Below are positions 14,571-28,300 of a stretch of DNA of 64,000 nt, one piece after another. A program made the translations under genes and the position numbers. The notes beneath the pieces were generated by a model that was not told the origin of the DNA, made no database searches, and was given only the letters and a program-made list of their open reading frames with translations. This DNA comes from Tigriopus japonicus (Eukaryota > Arthropoda > Copepoda > Harpacticoida > Harpacticidae), in NCBI GenBank assembly GCA_010645155.1, contig CM021314.1, positions 1,036,692-1,100,691 on the forward strand. Reading direction: 5' to 3'. Position 1 is the stretch's first letter. The number at the start of each line of letters is the position of its first letter.

Positions 14571-17500
14571 GGTCCACTAGTTAGATCGAAGTTAGAAGTG
14601 AGTACAAACAGTGATACAACGATGGCAAGAACAAGAGGGAAGGAAAAGAGGAGTGGGAAGAAGAGGAATCTCGTTCTCGCACTGCACCAAGATCGTCCTC
14701 TTCTTTTGCTCTTATCTCTCTTGGGATAAGACACAGCAGCCCACCCACCTCCAAGACTCATTCCATCCATTCGTCCGTTCTTCTTTCTCTCTCCCTGTTC
14801 GTATACTCAAGAGAGGGTAGTACGTAGATGTAGTAGCAATTGTGAGTACGTTGAACGAGAGAACTACCAAGAAGAACACGGAGATACTTAAACTTCTTTA
14901 GTTGTTACCAGACTTGGGCGGCCAAGAGTTGAAATAGGGCTTTCCAGATTCGTTGCAATTGCTCGCACCGAGATTTCTTCAATGTCGTCTTTGCAACTTT
15001 GTACCACCACCGAGATTTCAAAGTGCAGTAAGACCAACATCGGCATCGGCCCAGTTCTTCTTCTTCTTTTGGGGGGCTCATTCTTCACGAAATTGGTTCT
15101 CTCTTGGGTCGGCACCCTTCTTTCTTTCTTTCATTCTTTCTTGGCTGCTTTTGCTTTCCTCACTTCGTGCAGTCCCCTGAAGAGATGACTTGGTTCAACG
15201 ACTGGATTGTAATTCAAGGAATGGTACATTGTATATCATAATGTCTTTTTCCTGATGGAACAACGCATCATAAAGGAGGAATGAACCACGGACCGCGGAA
15301 CCGATGGTGGGACGAAAGGACTTTTTTACGATTCTCTCGTCAGATTGCTTGATTCGGGGTCGAGGTATTTCTCCTTCTTGGGAAAGTCGTCGTGGAGCAA
15401 AGCCAAGATTGACAAAATCTGTTGGATCCAAGTCTATTGTGTTCCAATTTCACATTAGTCGCCCTCAGTCAGTCTCTTTTTTTCGCTGCCTTTCCACTCT
15501 TGTTCCTTTTTTTCTCTCTCTCTCTTTTTCTCTTGGCGTTCAGTAAGCCTTCCGTCCGTCCTTAAGTGTCTTCGAATAGGCCTAATTGTGGACCATTTTG
15601 TTCCATTGTGCTCAGCCGTCTTGGCTTGGTCGTCGAGGGAATGGTTGTGTCATAGATGTATCTCCAAACTTAGATGGTGATAGCAAAACTATTTTTGTTC
15701 GCTAGGACAGTCAGAGGAAAAAAAGCTTTCCACTGACCTGAAGGAATATATGAAAGAACTTGGTTGTTCCATTCATTCCCCGATGGCTTTTGAGTCTAGG
15801 GTGGTCCGTCGTCCCTTGGACTATTCGTTGCTTTGCCCGCCCGTCCGTCGGGTCCTTCCTCCTCCTTCTTGTTCCACTTGTTTTGTGTGTCAACAGAGCT
15901 AATGATGTGAAGAAAGGCCAACGCGACAGTAGCAATGGCAATATCAGTTCCAGGCTCGTCGAAGCAATGGGAAATGTAGTGTTTACTGTCCTCACAGAAG
16001 AATGGAGCGCAGATACGGACGCCTTCTTCGCTTCAGCCTAAACTTCTTCAGTATGCTTCAGTGATCTACTATCAACCTAACTCAACATACGCCAGAATGT
16101 CAACTCTTAGCAATAAGCTCAAACAACCTGAAAGATCTCGCTCGGGCAAAACTGTGCAAAAAATGGTGGCGGGATCAACCATGAACTAACTGTTTGGGAG
16201 GCCCGAAAAACAACTCCAATTGTTGAATTGACCAACAGCTTTTCTTTTTAATTTGACAATTAAATGGGACGAGTCGTAGCAATAAGGCCATTCATGTTCC
16301 CATTTTTGGAACGTGACCTTCAATGTTCCACGCCAGATGAACTGAGATCTTTTTCCTTGCTTGGTTGCATGTGCCGTGATGGTTGGTTGGATAGTTGGCA
16401 GGCTGGTAGTGTTACTCACTCTCTCTCCCTCCCTCACACACGCATTCCTGAGCATTTGAATATTTCTCCCATTTGAAAGCCTGCTCCCAGATTATGGCTT
16501 TGAGTAAAAAGATTGCCAATTCCTCGCTGCCTCTGGACCCCCTAAAAAAAGTTCCAAGTCAAGAAATATCCCAGGCCCGCCGAAGAGGGCCACTAAAACA
16601 TGATTCAACTCGTCTCAAATCACGTGAAAAGAAGAATCCCACTTACTTGAGCTGACATCATCCCACTCACCATTCCTTGAGCAATGTGAATTGTATCTGT
16701 CGCCTTTGGAGCAATTCGATCAAGTTGGAAATCCTCTAGTGTACTTACGGATGCATAGCGAGAGCCAAGTTTATGGAGATGTCAATTCCGACCTTCCTTG
16801 GACTCGCATTTCATTTCGGGCACACAAACATAGGCTCGCTACTGTGACATTCTTATGGACAACTTACTTAAGCAATGCTACAAAAATCGAGGCCACCCCG
16901 ACCCCTGCTTTACGAACCGTATCGGACGGCGGGAGGCTATGAAGTTTGATTTTTCTTTTCGCAATGAAAACCCATTAGAGACGGAGGGAAATGGAAAAAC
17001 CATAAATTCGAACCCAATGCGCGCCCCCTGCCCTTTCTTAAATACTTGAAGTTCGCTCGGCGGATCTTCATGCACGACAACCGTCTCGGTCTCACTAAGA
17101 CCCTCTAAATTGCCCGCTATTGGAGAAGCAAATTTTGATAACAACATTCCTCGAACGGGACGCGAGTATTTGGACTTGAATTGAAAACATATATCCATGG
17201 GTCCGATATTGTCAATGGGTGAACACTTCTTGACAAACACATTTATTGACACTCCAAGCAATTGCTAGTCCATGGATCATTAGGTTCCAACAGATATTTG
17301 GAAGTAATGGATCATTCTTTCACGGATGAACGAAAGGGGGCGCTAGCAAAACAGTTCCAAGTACGACCTTGGCTTCCAGGCCAGTGAACATGATGAAATT
17401 CTTCATTAAATTGCATCTGAAAGAAACCACAAATTCCTAGTCGAGAAAGCCAAAAAAACTTAACTCGGAGTTCGTTGTACAGACGGAGAGAGAGAAAGAG

Positions 17501-20321
17501 GAAATGGGTGAGAAGTGTTGGGTACATACACTCAACCCAAAACACACATGTATATCATATCATCCTTGGTTCGGGTTGTGAAGGCTGTAGAACACAAAAG
17601 CTTTGAGGATGATCTATGGGTTTTCACTTGGATTGCTGTTAGGTGTGGTCGGTGGTGATGTGAATGGTAAAAACGAGCCCCTCTGGATCTCAGGAAAGTC
17701 ATTTTTCATGATCATTGAAGTAAAACATTCGCCACTTATTCTCATTCTGCGAAGCTGACTTCCAAACTCGGCCGGTTCAGCTACCATTGTATATTAGTAG
17801 AACAATGAGGTTGTCCCGATTTCCTGAAAGTCACGAACTGCCAGCGATGGTTTCTCGTTTTTTTGGTATAAAAAAAAAATCGTCCATTGATATGAAAGAT
17901 TTATGAGCTGAAATCGATCCCCCCGCTGGTTCCCAGCTCTAACAAATGAGCGTGAAGTGTTTCGACCTTAATTATGAACCGAGCTGGCGCTCTCGTTGCA
18001 AAAAGCGAAGCCAATGGGGAATTGATGACATCCTTGAGTGAAGAAGGCTGTTCCAAAATTTATGCTGTACTATTACATTTCCACTCTCGCCCTCTCTCAC
18101 TCACTTGCTCGCCAACGTCCTCCATTACGAAGGAGGAGGAAGAAGAACATGGGACCTCAAATGATGAGGGTGATATGGTGCATGCATATGCATATCCTTG
18201 GAGGATTTTCTTTTGTTGGTGTTGCTTACGGCTCATTGTTCCCATAATGCCATGGAACATGGATCGACATCGTCGTCACCACCGGATTTGCAGACTTCTA
18301 CTGGTCGTCCTGAAACGAAAGCTCGTTTTGGGCACTCCTCATTCAGCTCTTGTGACTGACTCATTGACTCGCCTTTGAAGGCCAACTTGACAGCCCTGCC
18401 CATACATAACATGATGGTCTCTTCCCTAGTCAGCCCGTCAGTGGGTCACAAAGTCGAAAGATGAATCAGACGGAAAACTTTACGCATGAGAGGTTGCGAG
18501 TCATCTCCGAATGAACATTCCAACATTTCCAATCGACACCAATCTGTTTAAAGATGCGACGACAACAAAGGGGGGGGGCAAAGACATGTACTTTGTCTTC
18601 TTAAACGTTGCCAATCAACGTAAATATCCTCTTCTCCCTCCCCCTAGGACCGACCCATACTACATACAGTGCTTTAGCCACACTTTCCATTTTCTCCCCC
18701 AACATGGTGTTACCAATGCCATTAGTACCAATACTCCTCCTCTCAAATAAACCGGCAAGAGCCATGTCTAATGTCAATGTTCCAACGTACTCACAAGTTC
18801 CAAAGAGACGAAGGTCCCTCCATGTTCCCAGTTTAGGCTTGGTCGGGCTGAAGGAATGGAAGTCGTCGGTTTACGAAGTTTTGTTGCGTTCTTGTCGACA
18901 ACCATTAGTCCGTGTCCCCTTCCTTGTCTTGGTCGGCCTTCTTCTCGGCACATACTACTACATAGCACAAGTGCATGTGCTATAAATCCAGAATAAATAA
19001 TGATTCTTTACTCACATTACTCGGTTTGGTTCCATGAAAGAACACACAGTAAACTCGAAACACTGGCACACATACACACACATCAGTGCGCAAATCGACC
19101 GGGAGAATTCATTTTTCTTGGACATAAACACCGACATTTGACATGAAAATGACAGGCTTTAACGTCCACATCCCGAGGGAAAAAAGTGAAAATGGAAATA
19201 ACCATGTCTTTCTCACACACACCTTAGTAATAAAGTATTGCTCATGATGGTTCACTGAATACAAAGAGTTTGCAGTTTGGTGGGAGACAGTCTATGCAAA
19301 GATTGCAAGTCAGATTTCCAAGTTGGGACAATGCCAACCATGAGCCAGAAATGCATTTCCCGAAGAAAAATGGTCCCACTCCGAAGGTGCAGGTGAGCAG
19401 AGAGAGCGAGTTGGTTGGTTGGACGGCGAGTTTTCTTCCCAAAAGTTTTGTTCCAATACTTCCTGACTCTTAATCTGGTGTCAAGAACCCTTGACAATTG
19501 AGAAGAAGAGCCAGGGGAATCGCCATTTAGATCTGAAAACCGTGTTTCCAATCTCCCAACAATTTGGTTTTGGGTGAACGATATTAATCTATGCTCACTT
19601 GAGAACCCGGTTCCAGTCTCTCAACTTTCTTCCTCCAGAAGCTGCCATTTTTAGTTCTTTTTTTCTTCATCTCCTTCTTCTTTTTGGCGTTGACCAAGCC
19701 ACGTTGGCCTTGTGGTCTTGTCACACCAAAGCCCAGAAACAAGACCAAAAGAAAGAAGACATCTCAAAGTTTTGACGCCGACGCCTCGGCAAGAAAGAAA
19801 AAAAAGTTCATTTATTATACATTTAAAAAGTCCATGAGTGTTCCTCGCATTGGGATTTGCACAAAGAAGGATCGGCTTTTTTTTCTCTCCTTCGCTTTGG
19901 AGACTGGACACGTGGGATGTAGATCCACTTGCTCTTATATTTTATTCATATCGAACTCTCGGAATAAGAGGAAAAAGTTGGTCCTCTCAAATCGGAAGAA
20001 ATGGATTGTCCTTAGTGAGATCATCCTTAGTGGATGCAATAATCCATTAGGGCTCTCTCACTCTCTCTCCGATCCCATCGAGTCAGATTGCGCCGTGTTC
20101 GAGTAGTACTGTACAATATATCAAAGAATGTTGTTCCCATCATATTAAAAAAGAAGAGATTATTCCTCCCCACCCTTTCATCTGCGCTCCACACCTTTGA
20201 TGTTTGTCTTCCAATACAATGGCATTGGCCCAATTCCGGGGATAACAAATAAGTTTGAGACATTACGCGCTCGATATATTCGCGAGAAACCCCAGTCAAC
20301 ATTATTGTCATCTCGAGTTTT

Positions 20322-20341
20322 AGAGAGAGAGAGAGAGAGAG
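20322..20341. repeat. (AG)10 microsatellite
   Basis: Perfect AG tract of ten units. Confidence 0.95.
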
Positions 20342-21500
20342 TATGAACGCACAGTATCGTCGTGGTCCGCCCCAAGTTCGGCAGCTGCAACTTGGCATTT
20401 ATTGGGTTAGTTTTCGCAATCAGAGCCATGCACCATGAACTCAAGAAGTTGTGCCGTGCAAACTCACTCTCTTACCAAGGTGTGTTTACCCTGGGTGCTC
20501 TTCTTTTCTTATGGCACCATTTTCGTTTTTTGGGCCGCATCTTATTCTTGGGTCGAGATAGTAAGTAGCAGGGCAAGTCGCCAAGCAGTCTCCAAACTCA
20601 AGCCTCCAGGCCAAAGAAAATGTGCATCCATCCATCCACCTCGGTCTTACCCATTGTACTTCAACAAATAGAGAGAGAGAGAGAGGCTAAAGAGCATTGG
20701 AACAATGAAGGGAGGTTATGCACACGGGGACACGTTCCATTTGCACCCTGTCGGCCCGGCGGCTTGCTTCACTAATAAACTTTGGGAAATTTTCCAGCCC
20801 GATTCGGTCACACTGTGGGAGACTCATCTGGCGGCTGCCGAGTGCCAACTTTGTTTTCCATTTGAGTCTGTGTGGAATCAAGTTGGAAACAATGGTTGAG
20901 ATTGGCAACCCTGGATTGCTGCTACCGGCTTGCTGGAGGCTGTGCAAATTTAGAAGGACTTGGAACATGGAAGTTGGATCAGTTTTGAAACAAACTTGTT
21001 ACTTTTCCGAAGGGAAAGAGGGAACTACGTCCGTACTGGAGGGACGGAGAGCATAAATTTGGGGGCGAGTGAGTTTCAAGTGGAAATCATTCGAGCATTA
21101 GATTAAGCATCCAGTCTCACCTCAACGCCACAGATATGCTTTGGCCTTGATCTGAGTCCAATCCGTTCCCTTACATTTCACACTGAGCATTTCTTTTGAG
21201 GATATGAAACGAAATTTAGATCCAGATTCTGCTATTTGCCGAATGAGTTCGCGTTTGGTTTGCATATATGTATGTTCACTCGTATCGCGCACGTTATAAC
21301 GTTTTGGGTGTTGCTCTGGATCTTTGATGACTGTCGGCAATGTCTAAGAGGATTATTACTTTGTCTTAAGTAGCAAAGTTGCCTTGGGGCCAGAGGCTCG
21401 TACACACACACATTCATATGTATATAAGCACAGCTGACTGCATGCCTCATAAGTTTTCATGCTGTTCAAGCGCATCTCTCTCCCTCCTCAACATTGGGCT

Positions 21501-21518
21501 CAACAACAACAACAACAA
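21501..21518. repeat. (CAA)6 microsatellite
   Basis: Six CAA units, with a second shorter CAA tract 12 bp downstream. Confidence 0.95.
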
Positions 21519-22800
21519 TGTCATCATCGACAACAACAACAAGGGCGACGATACATTGCATACAAAGGACAAACAAGCAGGCATTGTAAATGCTGATCAA
21601 AGGATTGTCCATCGTTGATTATGGTTCATTTCCTTTCCAAAATCGAGTACTGCATAAATATAATAGAAATACGGATTTGGATCCTCTCTCTCATGATTTG
21701 CGATTACAATCCAGAAAAAATGATGGTTTTCTCAGCACATGGAGGAAAAGTTCCATTGTCCCAGATTGGATCCTGGCATTTCCTGTGGAGAAACAGGATG
21801 GAAAGGAGACGGAGTAAGTTTCGGTATAGTAGTAAAACAGTATCTTCAACTTGGATACAAACGAGTGAGTGCGAGAAGATGGTACTACTCGTGCATAATA
21901 ATACAAAGCGGACAACTTCTCAGCCAAAGTTTTAATCGAGCAAGTTCCTTTTTTGGAACTCCACATTGCTGGAATACTTGTAACTCGGCCCTGTCGCCTT
22001 ACGTATGTATGTATGTACTGAAGGTAGTGTTGGAGTGTTTGATGAAGCCCGAAAGAAAGTACGCCAATAATAATGAATTGAGATTGACTTCCTGTCAAGT
22101 TCGCTCAAAGCCATTCCACAGGGGGTAAATAAGGCCATTGATCGCCCTTGATATTTGCACACAGACCTCAATTGCAATGGATAGCCAAGAGAAATGGCAT
22201 AGAAATCCATACTAGCCAAGCGAAGGTCAGACTTGCAATTCAAGGTTCAGCCATTTGGAAAATGCTATTTGACTTTTCAATTATCGGGCAGGAGAGAAAA
22301 AGTTCTTTTCTCTCATGGTCCGCTCGCTTTCGCTCGGTTCGGCGAGTGTTCCAGCTTTTCGTCTCTTTTTGTACCCTCTTTGGGTCCATTCTCAACAAAA
22401 GAGAGTAGTGGTCAAGCTCGAAGACTTCTACTTCGTCTTGTCCGATTTCTGAAGATTCACTTCGCTTTATGTGTCCTCCGCCTTCTTCCCCCATTCTTTC
22501 AGCCCTTTCACTCACACTGATAACAGGGTTATCAACGGGGGGAAAGTTCCCCATCATTCAAACCTTCAGTCTCGCTTTGAGAGCCTTGTAATAATATCAC
22601 CTGAACCGTCTCATTGACTCTTCTCCCTCGGCTCTGTTTTCTCGGAGAAAGGGGTCAAATCGCGTTGTTCGGACCTCAAAATTGAACATACATAGTAGTG
22701 CGTAGCTAGACTTGGGATGGGGAGCGTGAGGCCCTCTTGACGAGTAAATTGCTGTCCATTTGGAATGCCATGGGCCAAATCGGGTCCACTAGAAATGAGT

Positions 22801-22816
22801 GTATGTATGTATGTAT
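22801..22816. repeat. (GTAT)4 microsatellite
   Basis: Four perfect GTAT units. Confidence 0.95.
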
Positions 22817-25221
22817 CCTTGCATTCACGGATCTGAGGGAAAGGCTGGCTCTCTCACTGACTCTCGTATTTTCCAGCCTCAGGCAATCGATGAGAGCTTA
22901 GTGGAAGCGCAAGAGCAACGACAGAAAGACTTATTTTTTCTTCTTCGTACCCCCTCCCAACCCAAAGCTATACTAGCCAAGTGTAAGAGGACAGGAAAGG
23001 CCCCAGAGGGGCACTATTTCTTCTCAACGGAACCCAAAACCCGAAGAGCGAAGCATGTTCGGGCACACGCTTGAAGTGCCAGGATCCTGAACTAGCAAAA
23101 TGGAGGAGGTCTCCCACGTTCATTTTGGCAACCCTTTGAGTTTGTCAGAAAACGACATCCAAAGACCTTTTCAGCCTCCCTAGTGTCGTTTACCTAACCT
23201 TGCAGGTAAAATGAAAGCAGGCTCGAGAGATCCAGTGCCTGATATCTCCGTATAAGGAAGGGGATTTGTATTTTCCTTCGGGGTCATGAGTTGAGAAGTG
23301 TAGAAATGTCTTTGGCGAGATCTACGGGGCGCTTCACTCCTTTGATGGCGGTAAAAAAAACCATTTCATTTGCCAGTACCATATCTCATCATACTTGCTT
23401 ACTTGGGGAGTGTGCCAAAGCAAAAATCGAGGAGCTATTTTCAATGATATTGGTCGGGGAGTCCGTCGTGGTCATCTCTTGGTTTCAGGTTGTTCTGTAG
23501 TCATGTATAAATTAGATCTCACGTGTTGAGTGGTTGAGATATTCATGGAATGAGAGTTTACCGAATGCGGAAACAATGACAGGGCCGTGGAGCTCGTTGG
23601 AAGTGCGATCTTTTCGGAATTTGGTATGCTCAAGGATGGTTCCTAAGTGGGTCTGACTCCAATTTCAAGGGGTCTTTCAAGGCATGACTGCTGATGAAAT
23701 ATGACATCCTCTTGTCAGAATCAAAGAACGAGTCGAGAGCGATGCCTTCCAAAGGTTCGTTCTCTTCATCTTTGGACGTACTCCATTCAGACGACTTGAA
23801 AAAAAGAGCCCCGTGATGTTTCAAAGCGACTGGCTGTACATCCATCCGTATCTACGTGTACATACTGTCCGTTTTATGTACATTGTCAAATTATTGGGTC
23901 AAAAATGCCTAGTCCATCATCTCTCCAGCTGTCGGGTTCAGAACTCCGAGTAACACGTCAGTTGGCTTTTTTTCACAGGGGACAGAAGGGGTTGTTTTTC
24001 AGGTGTTTTTGGAAACGAAAAAGTTAGTAGCAACTTTAGAGAGAATGAAGACGAGGGAACTTAGGACATTGGGACAGTCGCTCGCTCATCCTCTCTCTTA
24101 CTAACTCGGTGTTCTAGTTCGTCTTCCTCTAGAACGTCTGGTTCCTTCTGGATCAAGATTACCCTGGGGGCCAAATTACTCTTTGAAGGAGTTTTGCTTG
24201 CCTGAAGATTGCACAAATGCTGAAAAAAAACGAAGAAAATAGGGAGGGAGAAGGAGCTGGGAATGAGTGAATGCCAAGTGTAAATAGATGGTCCACAAGG
24301 TGTTAGTTATATGGCATAAACAAAAAACGGCGTTTCCATTGTTTGAAACTTGCTTTCATTCATTCTAGTCGACGACTTTATCACACTGCATTCATTTCTG
24401 ACAATTTGAGAGTCTCATTTTATTACTGTTCAATTAGGTTACTTTCAAGTTGTATCATGTCTTACACTTACGAAATTTGTATCCAATATATTCATTTACC
24501 CTTGAGCATTTATTGCCTCTTCCGCGTCTCGAACGCTCTGAAACTTTTCCATTATCGACCGATTTGTTCCAGCTAACGAAGACATCTGTCAATAAAAGAA
24601 CACTTAAATGTCATCAATGTGATCCAAAGTTGGATTGATGGTTGATTAGTGTTCCTCGGTATCTCTTTTCATGAGTGAGGTGTGCCAAGTTTTAGCGGGC
24701 ACCCTGCATGCATTTTTGGGGCCACACGTGGCTGCGAATAACCCGAAAAGCAGGCTTCATGCTCGGGACCGAAATAGCATTTCCGTCCCCAATGTGTCGG
24801 ACTCAATTTCAACCGGAGTTTGAGCCTTGGAGATGGTTTGGCCATTAGGGTGAGAGCTTTAAGAATAGAAGCTTTGGTATCAGATTTTCCTGGATGGAAG
24901 CTAATTTTGATGACGAACGACAGCCAACTAGCAACTCACCAATCCAGGGACCGGTTCCATCCATGGATTCCCTTGAGAAGATGAAACTTGGAACTTGAAA
25001 GGATGCGAAATTGATGGCTACACAGAGAGGAGAGAGAGAGAAAAGGAACTTTTCAAACAGATCCAATCCTCGATTTACGGTTCAGCTTGACAGAGAACTT
25101 TCTTTTGGGTGGGACTCGTCTTTGCCACCTTCAGTTGGAGCTTCCATCTTATTTTTCGTTTGCGGTGGAATGACCCTTCAGACACCATTATGGTCGAGAT
25201 TTATGGTATCGGCCGCATGTT

Positions 25222-25237
25222 GTCGTCGTCGTCGTCG

Positions 25238-25305
<68 letters not shown>
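25222..25305. repeat. (GTC)5(GTT)23 compound microsatellite
   Basis: Five GTC units are followed without a break by 23 GTT units, 84 bp in all. It is the longest simple repeat in the window and the source of the poly-Cys, poly-Leu, poly-Val and (minus strand) poly-Gln open frames here, none of which I regard as coding. Confidence 0.97.
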
Positions 25306-25307
<2 letters not shown>

Positions 25308-28300
25308 GTTATTCCTCTACGGTCTGATGTAATTGTGTGGTTATGTTCCTGCTTCCCGTGCTTTGTGTTCTTCAGTAGAGTTGGACGTCCTCGTCGTTGT
25401 TCTGGGGTTCCATTTTCCACATCCGAACCCACTACCAACAGCCATCATTGTGTACCGTAGCATAGCATACTATACTACTATACTTTATGCTCCTTGCACC
25501 AATTGGATTGCACTCTCAGATATCTCGAGGGGAGAGAATGAGAAGGGCAGCAAGGAGGAGGGTATAGCTTTCTGGCATGTTTGTGTGTATATTGGAAAGT
25601 ACTCAATACCACGAGGAAGTGACCCCCAAAGGCCAGTAGTCGGACCACCAGAGGATCTCGCCAGCCACCCAGTGAGCAGGGGGAAAGAGGCAACCACCAA
25701 AGCATATATGTATATCCATCTACGGCCACTTCCACATAGACGTACACATTATCCGGATTCCAAGATTCCTAACTTCCAAAGGTCTCGGAAGATCTCGGAA
25801 GTCATCATTGGCAGATCCATTGCCCCCTCAATGGACGACTCAGAATGACCAACGAGTCGTACATTGGATGGCTCTGTATGAACAGCAATTCCTTTGATCG
25901 CGCCAAAGCCGTGGGATTCGTGTCTTTCTGTTGTACGAGACTACTACGTAGATCCCAATATCCTTAAAGGTGTGAACGCTGTCGATCAATTTCCAAGTGG
26001 AACTGGGATCGCAATGCCATTTCTGTGTGTGATGGCTAAGCTCAATTTCCTGTGAAGGGGCTTCGAGAAGACATTGAAAAGGAATTTTGGCGCAGATTTC
26101 AAGTGATTGAACTTGTTTTTTATGAGCATGAAACTGCTCGCTTGATCGGGTTGGTTTGGCGAACACTGGAACAACGGAACACAAGAGGAAGACGAAGAAG
26201 AGGAAGGAGAGCAGGAGGCGAATCGGTTACATAGATCGTCGCCACAGCTCCTGTTCCAATGGCCATCCAAGATTGATGAATCATGCCATCCGGTCCAATT
26301 TTTCTCCCGAGCTTTCATAGCGCAACTTGAGACCTACGAATTTGTTCAAAGGCCCACATTTTGCCCGAATAGGTTTCACGTCTATTGCATTTTTTTCTCT
26401 CTTCAAAGAGGACTAGTTGATCTCGGTTCCAAGAAGGAACGCCGTTCAGGTGGTTGGTCGGTTTGGGTGGTCTCTTGGATGCGATTCCGCAAATATGCAC
26501 AAACGCCATCTGTTCAATTAGGACGACACCATTACGAGTTCTCGTTTTATTGGTGTTGGTGGCGTGTTTCCGCTCGGGCGAGAATCATGGATACAGAGAA
26601 CAATGGGACATGGGCCAAAAATGTCACACATGGGGACTCAGGAATGCGTAACTATATTGTAGTGGTTTCATGCATTCCAAGTTTGGCACCAAGCAACCAA
26701 GAAGCATCATCGTTGGTTCTTTCGTGTCTTACCTCCTCCTCCTCCTCCATCCTTGGTCCTCGGTTTTCAGCTCAACGGAACGTGACGAGAAATTCCAAGT
26801 GGGACCACAGACCAACCGAACGCGCCCAGTCGAAAAGGCGAGGAATTTCCAAATTTTCCAATTCACGTTCCACAATTCCATGGTTTACAGCTCGAGGGGT
26901 TGTTGTTTGAGAGAACCAACGAACAGGCTAAGGGAATTGGATAATCAGCTGATCCAATAATAGCTCTGGAGGAGAGAGGGAGGTCTCCCACCATCGGATG
27001 GGAGACTTCTATGTTGATGACCACAAACAAGCGGTGTCGACTCATTTGGCGAGTTTTTGAAGCTCCAACGATCGTCGTTGGAAATGAGCTGTAAAGCTGT
27101 AGTATGCCAACACCGATGGAACGGTGGAACCAAGCACCTTCGAGCCTAGTGGACACTCAATTGCGAGGACAACAACCATTTTCCCAAGTTCCTTTTAACT
27201 AGCCAAATTTGGAGAGAGTTGGTGAGGGCGTGTGCTTGCCTGGAGCTTTGGAACAGGAGGAACTTGTGGTCAAGACATGGGTTTACAAACTTACTTTGAA
27301 GTCCATTAAAGCAAAAGCCGTTAGCAAACTCAAGTCCCTGACCTTTATTAAAAGCGACAAGTGAGCGAGCGAGCAAGCAAGTTAGCCGACCAACGAACCA
27401 GTCGAAAGGAACGTCAAATTTATGACCAACCAACCATTGCGGAGAGATCCATCCACGCACTCCAAGTTTCATGGAACAAGTCTCAAAAATTCGTAAACAG
27501 TACTCGAGAATGTCACTTGAAACGCGGATACCAAATTGGAACATGTTTTTTTTTCTTTTGGATTTAATCCCAAGGAACCCTGGTCAGTGGCATGCCTTGT
27601 AACCGTTTTAAGGAAAGAAGGGGAAGGAACATTGTTCCAAGATAGTTTCGATCCAGGGGACCATAAACAAGCTGTCGCTTGTTGAAGCCTGATCCAATGA
27701 AGTCAGCCAAACAAAACATTCTCAGATCCCCCCACTAGCTTCATTTGTGGTCTCCGGGTCCCCATTTTCCTCGTTTGGTTCCATTTCACCACCATCCCCA
27801 CAATAGGTAGTAGGTTGTGGCACCTGCTTCATCCATCCTCCCCCTTTCATCCATGACAGCAGGGAACGTTCCACACATTAGAACAACTGTACGATGGTCG
27901 GTGGAACAGTTTTTTTTGCTTCCTGCCTCATATTGGACTTATTTTGCTGACTCGAGTGTGTACTTGATCCTTTTGGCTGAAGGACCAGTGGGTTCCGCTA
28001 CATACGTATGTGTAAGGTTTAACAAAAAAAGCAACGTGTTCGGGTGCAAAGAACAGTCTGCTGAGGTCTGGCTTGTTTTCTCCTTACGAAAACATGGCCA
28101 TGAGAAAGATTTCTTCTTTGACCCATCCATTCATCGCCAAACAACACACGTGTCAAGATCAGAAAGCGAATTTAGAAGTGATTGAAATCAAAATCACTTT
28201 CCGTACTTTTGAGCGCTCAATAACATGATCGAGGAAGAAAAATGCCAAAAAAAAAAAAATTATAGTTTGCTCTCCCAGGGAATGAAAGAATCCTGTGATC

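Larger units (their letters stand above)
12001..24000. other. no supported gene; non-coding DNA with short dispersed words
   Basis: The longest open frame (minus strand, 12118-12642, 174 codons) has no recognisable motif and is probably chance. The stretch carries three exact TGGCAACCCTG words (12091, 14118, 20903) and one near match (23126). It also has TAGG repeats (14540-14570), (AG)10 at 20322, (CAA)6 at 21501 and (GTAT)4 at 22801, and a 16-bp palindrome at 13166-13181. Nothing indicates exons. Confidence 0.6.

Noticed and set aside
25011..25460. 149-codon frame with a poly-Cys run
   Set aside because: The run is a translation of the (GTT)23 microsatellite, and the flanks show no coding signal.
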